A stretch of DNA of 5,973 nucleotides from positions 1-5,973 of the forward strand of contig CAMLKX010000122.1 of assembly GCA_946480515.1 (NCBI GenBank), in the 5' to 3' direction. The position numbers and the translations under genes are program-made. This DNA is from an uncultured Sphingomonadaceae bacterium (GTDB lineage: Bacteria; Pseudomonadota; Alphaproteobacteria; Sphingomonadales; Sphingomonadaceae). Shown here one piece after another: positions 1 through 5,973 of the stretch; position 1 is the first letter of the stretch, and every line of letters starts with the position of its first letter. Under the pieces are notes generated by a model. The model was not told the origin of the DNA. It made no database searches and saw only the letters and a list, made by a program, of their open reading frames with translations.

Positions 1-2743
<2,743 letters not shown>

Positions 2744-2747
<4 letters not shown>

Positions 2748-4396
2748 GCTGCCTCCATCAATCGCGCGGCCTGGGCTCGCGCCTCGTCGGTGATCGCAGC
2801 GCCCGAGAGCATCCGCGCGATTTCTTCCCGCCGCTGCTCGGAATCAAGCCGCTCGACCGAGGTTCGGGTGACCAGCCCGTCATGCGCCTTCGCGATGCGA
2901 TAGTGGGTCGCCGCGCGCGCCGCTACCTGGGGCGAGTGAGTCACCACCAGCAGCTGAGCCTCGCCGGCCAGCCGTGCGAGCCGCTGGCCGATCGCACTCG
3001 CGACCGCGCCGCCGACGCCGCGATCCACTTCGTCGAAGATCATCGTCGCGGCTCCGCCCGCCTCTGCGAGCGCGACCTTCAGTGCGAGGATGAAGCGCGC
3101 GAGCTCACCGCCGCTGGCGATTCGGACGAGCGGACCAAACGGCGCCCCAGGATTGGTCGAGACTTCGAACTCCACCCGATCGATCCCATGTGGTCCCGGC
3201 GGAGCATCGGACAGGCTGGTACGGAAGCTGGCGGACTCCAGCTTCAAAGGCGCAAGTTCCCGGGCAACCGCCTCGTCGAGACGCGCTGCTGCCTCGTGCC
3301 GGACCTGCCGGACCTCCTGGGCAACACGGTCGAACTCTGCGTTGGCTCCGGCAAGCTGCTTCTCGAGTGTCGCGATCCGCTCACTGCCGGCGTCGAGCGC
3401 AGCGAGCTTCTCACCCAGCTGCCGGCCCAACTCGGCGAGCGAATCCGGCTCCAACCGGTGCTTGCGAGCCAACGCCCGGATGTCGAACAGGCGGGCCTCG
3501 ACCGCCTCCAACCTGGCCGGGTCGAATGCCAGCGCATCCGCCGCGCGAGCGATCTTGTCCTCGGCCTCACTGGCCTCGATCACCGCTCGATCGAGCGCCG
3601 CCAAAGCTTCGGACAGCAAAGGATGGTCTGCCGCTCCCCGCTCGATCCGCCGGGCCGCTGAGCGAAGTTGCGCAAGCGCGCCATCGGACCCGCCGAGCAG
3701 CTCATCGATCCCGGTGAGCGCCTCGCCGGCCTTCGCGCCCGATTGCATCGCCGCGCGATCCTCAGCCAGGCGGCTTTCTTCGCCAGCTTCGGGGCCAAGC
3801 CTGTCGATCTCTGCGACCGCAAACTCCAGCCACTCTCGCTCACGTTCCGCTCCGGAGGCCTGTTCGCGCGCTTCGGCAAGCTCCCGCTCCAGGGCCGCGA
3901 CCCGCTGCCATTCCGCTTCGACCAGCCACCCATCGATCCTGGCGAAGGAATCGAGCAGCGCGCGGTGGCCACGCGGATCGAGCAGGCCGCGTTCATCATG
4001 CTGCCCGTGGATTTCCACGAGCAGAGCGCCAATTTCTCTCAGGGTCGCTCCAGAGACTGCAACGCCGCCGACAAACGCGCGGCTGCCTCCGTCCGCCTTG
4101 ACTGTGCGGCGCAGAAGCAGGGGTTCGCCAGGCTCGATCGCAATCCCCGATTCTTCGAGGAGACCAATCACCGGGTGCGCCGGGGCCAATTCGATCTCGG
4201 CAGAGACGATCGCTTGAGGCTGGCCAGCACGGACCAGCGAACTGTCGGCACGAGCTCCAAGCGCAAGCCCGAGCGCATCGAGCAGGATGGATTTCCCTGC
4301 CCCGGTCTCGCCGGTCAGAACACCCAGCCCAGGACCGAATTCGAGGTCGAGTTCCTCGATCAGGACAACGTCGCGAATGGCGAGTTGACGGAGCAA
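2744..4396 (-). CDS. recN: DNA repair protein RecN
   Basis: RecN is an SMC-like ATPase that acts early in recombinational repair of double-strand breaks, bridging DNA on the nucleoid. The 550-residue length is normal. The N-terminal ATPase half has Walker A GETGAGKS at residues 29-36. The middle (roughly 150-400) is rich in Glu, Arg and Ala and reads as the coiled-coil arms. The C-terminal half has the ABC signature ASGGELA from residue 427, Walker B MIFDEVD with Asp455 and Glu456, and the switch histidine VVTHSPQ at His487. The start is TTG at 4396, directly after the bamD stop. It fits because MLRQLAIRDVVLIEELDLEF matches the family N terminus and GAAGG lies five bases upstream. It overlaps the hydrolase gene by four bases. 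No LexA box can be claimed, as there is no intergenic space before the gene. All key motifs are intact. Confidence 0.97.
2748..2756 (-). promoter_or_regulatory. Strong ribosome binding site of the hydrolase gene
   Basis: On the minus strand GGAGG (2756-2752) precedes ATG by four bases, inside the last codons of recN. Together with the ATGA overlap this suggests reinitiation-type coupling. It is the clearest Shine-Dalgarno sequence in the window. Confidence 0.6.
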
Positions 4397-5179
4397 TCAA
4401 GCCTTCGGAGTCGAATGCCGCCGGACGAGGTCATGGGCTTCCCGATACCACCGGGTGCCGGGATAGTTTCGGCCAAGCACCGCCGCGGTCTTCTGCGCCT
4501 CCTGCGGCAGGCCAAGCGAAAGATAAGACTCGGTCAGCCGAAGCAAGGCCTCGGGCGTGTGATTGGTCGTTTGATATTTCTCTATGACCGTCCGGAACCG
4601 GACGACCGACGCCAGCCAGTTGCCTTGGCGCTGGTAGAAGCGGCCAACCTCCATCTCCTTGCCGGCGAGGTGGTCATTGATAAGGTCGAGCTTCAGGCGT
4701 GCATCGGCCGCATAGCGGCTCGCCGGGTAGCGCCGCATCAACTCCCCGAACGCATCCGAAGCCTGCTGGGTGGTGCGCTGGTCGCGGGTAACGTCTGCGA
4801 TCTGCTGATAGTAGCTCATCGCGATCAGATAATGAGCGTAGGGCGCATCCTTGTTGCCAGGATGGATCGTCAGGAAGCGCTGCGCCGAGTTGATCGAGTC
4901 CGTATATTGACGCGCCATATAATAGCTGAATGCGCTCATCAGCTGAGCGCGTCGTGCCCAGACAGAATAAGGATGCTGCCGCTCGACTTCGTCGAATGCC
5001 TTTGCTGCCTCGCGGTACCGGCCGCGATCGAGATAATTGTGCGCCAGCGTGTAGAGGGTGCTGATGTCGCGGGCGACATAGGGCGTATCTTCCTTGCCGC
5101 GGTTGCTGGCGCAGGCACCGAGCGGAAGGATCACGGCCGCAGCGAGCACAACCGGCAGGATTCGATTGAGTTTAACCAT
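4397..5179 (-). CDS. bamD: Outer membrane assembly lipoprotein BamD
   Basis: BamD is the essential lipoprotein of the BAM complex. It sits on the periplasmic face of the outer membrane, works with BamA, and helps fold beta-barrel proteins. From ATG at 5179 the product is 260 residues, normal for the family. It has a short basic start (MVKLNRIL), a hydrophobic segment, and lipobox LGAC with the lipidated Cys at residue 23, followed by TPR-like helical repeats (for example YTLAHNYLDRGRYREAAKAF, and SYYMARQYTDSINSAQRFL followed by HPGN). A TTG at 5215 would add 12 residues before the signal peptide, so the ATG is preferred. No good Shine-Dalgarno sequence precedes it. Its stop abuts the recN start. 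The neighbour recN is common for this gene in related bacteria; secF upstream is less usual. The older name is ComL. Confidence 0.95.
   Translation of the reverse strand: MVKLNRILPVVLAAAVILPLGACASNRGKEDTPYVARDISTLYTLAHNYLDRGRYREAAKAFDEVERQHPYSVWARRAQLMSAFSYYMARQYTDSINSAQRFLTIHPGNKDAPYAHYLIAMSYYQQIADVTRDQRTTQQASDAFGELMRRYPASRYAADARLKLDLINDHLAGKEMEVGRFYQRQGNWLASVVRFRTVIEKYQTTNHTPEALLRLTESYLSLGLPQEAQKTAAVLGRNYPGTRWYREAHDLVRRHSTPKA
4402..4406 (-). promoter_or_regulatory. Ribosome binding site for the recN TTG start
   Basis: On the minus strand GAAGG ends five bases before the TTG at 4396, within the last codons of bamD. It supports the non-ATG start that the RecN N-terminal similarity also requires. 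Confidence 0.45.
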
Positions 5180-5187
5180 GGTCGCGC

Positions 5188-5215
5188 TTTGTAGCGGCAG
5201 CCCCAGCGAAGGCAA
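5188..5215 (-). promoter_or_regulatory. Weak candidate promoter for bamD
   Basis: On the minus strand TTGCCT (5215-5210) and TACAAA (5193-5188) are separated by 16 bases. The expected start of transcription falls within about two bases of the bamD ATG, which would give a nearly leaderless mRNA and agrees with the absence of a Shine-Dalgarno sequence. Matches of this quality arise by chance, and the consensus for this organism is not known from the window. Confidence 0.2.
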
Positions 5216-5230
5216 AGGGGAAGAAGCAGG

Positions 5231-5249
5231 GGCTTGACGGATTCAAGCC
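5231..5249 (-). terminator. Hairpin over the secF stop codon, possible weak terminator or processing site
   Basis: A perfect 7-bp inverted repeat, GGCTTGA and TCAAGCC with a 5-base loop, includes the secF TGA. On the transcribed strand it is followed by a pyrimidine-rich stretch (CCTGCTTCTTCCCCTTT) rather than a clean U-run. It could attenuate or stabilise the secF-bamD transcript. A full terminator is doubtful. Confidence 0.35.
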
Positions 5250-5914
5250 TCGGTCTCCCTTGAGGCGCCAGGTTCATCGACCCTGAGGAAGCTGTCCGGC
5301 TTTACGCCAAGCCATACCAGCACCGGAGAGCTAATGTAGATTGACGAATAGGTCCCAACGAAAATGCCGATGAAGATAGCGATCGTCAGGCCGAAAATGA
5401 CGTCGGGACCGAGGATCAACAGCATCCCAAGCGCCAGCAGGATGGACAATGAGGTCACGATCGTCCGCGAAAGAGTTTCGTTCAGCGACAGGTTGATCAG
5501 TGGAACAATCGTCATCTTGCGGAACTTGCGAAGGTTTTCGCGGATTCGGTCGTAGATCACCACCGTGTCATTCAGCGAATAGCCGACGATGGTCAGGATC
5601 GCGGCAACGACGTTCAGATCGACTTGGAATCCTGTCAACGAGAAGAAGCCGAGCGTCATCGCGACGTCATGCCCCAAGGTCAGCAGAGCGCCGACCCCGA
5701 ATTGCCATTCAAAGCGGAACCAGATGTAGATCGCGATGCCGATCATCGCGAGGATGATGGCCAGCCCGCCGTCGGTCGCCAGTTCCTCGCTAACCTTGCC
5801 CGAAACAGTCTCGACCGCATCAATGCGGGCCCCGGCGTAGTCACGCGAAAGCATGTCCTGGACCTTGCTCGCGGCCTGGTTGGCGGCCGCCTCGCCGCCC
5901 TCGGGCCCAAGCAC
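5243..5914 (-). CDS. secF: Protein translocase subunit SecF, N-terminal part missing
   Basis: SecF pairs with SecD in the inner membrane and uses the proton gradient to support late steps of Sec-dependent export. The visible part, 223 residues, covers the end of the periplasmic domain (ETVSGKVSEEL) and five membrane segments (about residues 51-68, 72-92, 100-118, 152-170 and 174-198). It contains the family motif GYSLNDTVVIYDRIREN at 111-127, HDV at 82-84 and GTYSSIY at 187-193. Missing are the first membrane helix and most of the first periplasmic domain, about 100 residues. The GTG at 5914 is only a technical start, not a real one. The frame stays open to the edge, but upstream residues (RQRVARHV) do not resemble the expected FG..DV..R segment in any frame, so the gene seems broken or joined to foreign sequence near 5911. 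No secD is in the window. Confidence 0.93.
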   Translation of the reverse strand: MLGPEGGEAAANQAASKVQDMLSRDYAGARIDAVETVSGKVSEELATDGGLAIILAMIGIAIYIWFRFEWQFGVGALLTLGHDVAMTLGFFSLTGFQVDLNVVAAILTIVGYSLNDTVVIYDRIRENLRKFRKMTIVPLINLSLNETLSRTIVTSLSILLALGMLLILGPDVIFGLTIAIFIGIFVGTYSSIYISSPVLVWLGVKPDSFLRVDEPGASRETEA

Positions 5915-5973
5915 ATGGCGAGCTACGCGCTGGCGATGATCGAGAGCGCGATCCTTTGGGGGCTGCTCCTCTT
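5912..5973. other. Right-edge segment, possibly non-secF coding sequence on the plus strand
   Basis: The secF frame is open here but its codons look non-coding: 11 of 19 third positions are G/C. The plus-strand frame starting at ATG 5915 has G/C at 18 of 19 third positions and reads as a hydrophobic peptide beginning MASYALAMIESAILW. This fits a different gene joined to secF, by rearrangement or by assembly error. The segment is too short to identify, and the plus-strand start is not supported by a clear ribosome binding site. Confidence 0.35.

Noticed and set aside
3668..5194. 508-codon open frame on the plus strand opposite recN and bamD
   Set aside because: It runs across two clearly conserved minus-strand genes, has low-complexity Arg/Gln/Leu composition and shows no domain. 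It is a shadow of high GC content.
5884..5891. GCGGCCGC (a rare-cutter-like site) near the odd right end as a possible cloning junction
   Set aside because: It reads naturally as the Ala-rich EAAAN codons of SecF, and SecF similarity continues past it, so it does not mark the break.

Overview
The window looks like a chromosomal housekeeping segment from a GC-rich alphaproteobacterium, most likely a sphingomonad. The basis is the high GC content with strong G/C preference at third codon positions, the SecF, BamD and LigA sequence styles, and a GGGGAGGGG-type palindromic repeat that I associate from memory with this group. No species can be named.

All genes lie on the minus strand, so transcription runs from high to low coordinates. 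The order is secF (5' part missing, right edge), bamD (ATG at 5179), recN (TTG at 4396), a dienelactone-hydrolase-family gene (ATG at 2747), then ligA (TTG at 2041, last few codons beyond the left edge). From bamD to ligA the genes abut or overlap by a few bases: bamD TGA directly followed by recN TTG, recN/hydrolase sharing ATGA, and hydrolase/ligA overlapping by 8 bases. This suggests one translationally coupled unit. It joins protein export and outer-membrane assembly (SecF, BamD) to double-strand-break repair and nick sealing (RecN, LigA), with a small alpha/beta hydrolase between the two repair genes. There is no gene-free stretch longer than about 65 bases.

The most notable feature is a 93-bp GC-rich element (1449-1541) inside ligA. 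It is bounded by 22-bp terminal inverted repeats, each itself a hairpin. It is exactly 31 codons long, leaves the ligA frame open, and its removal would restore a linker of normal length. It therefore looks like an in-frame palindromic insertion carried in an essential replication and repair protein, comparable in principle to Rickettsia palindromic elements.

The second point is the right edge. SecF similarity stops near 5911, and the last ~60 bases have a plus-strand coding pattern instead, which suggests a rearrangement or an assembly chimera. Apart from these two points the window is ordinary. I see no CRISPR array, tRNA, rRNA, transposase, phage gene or toxin-antitoxin system.
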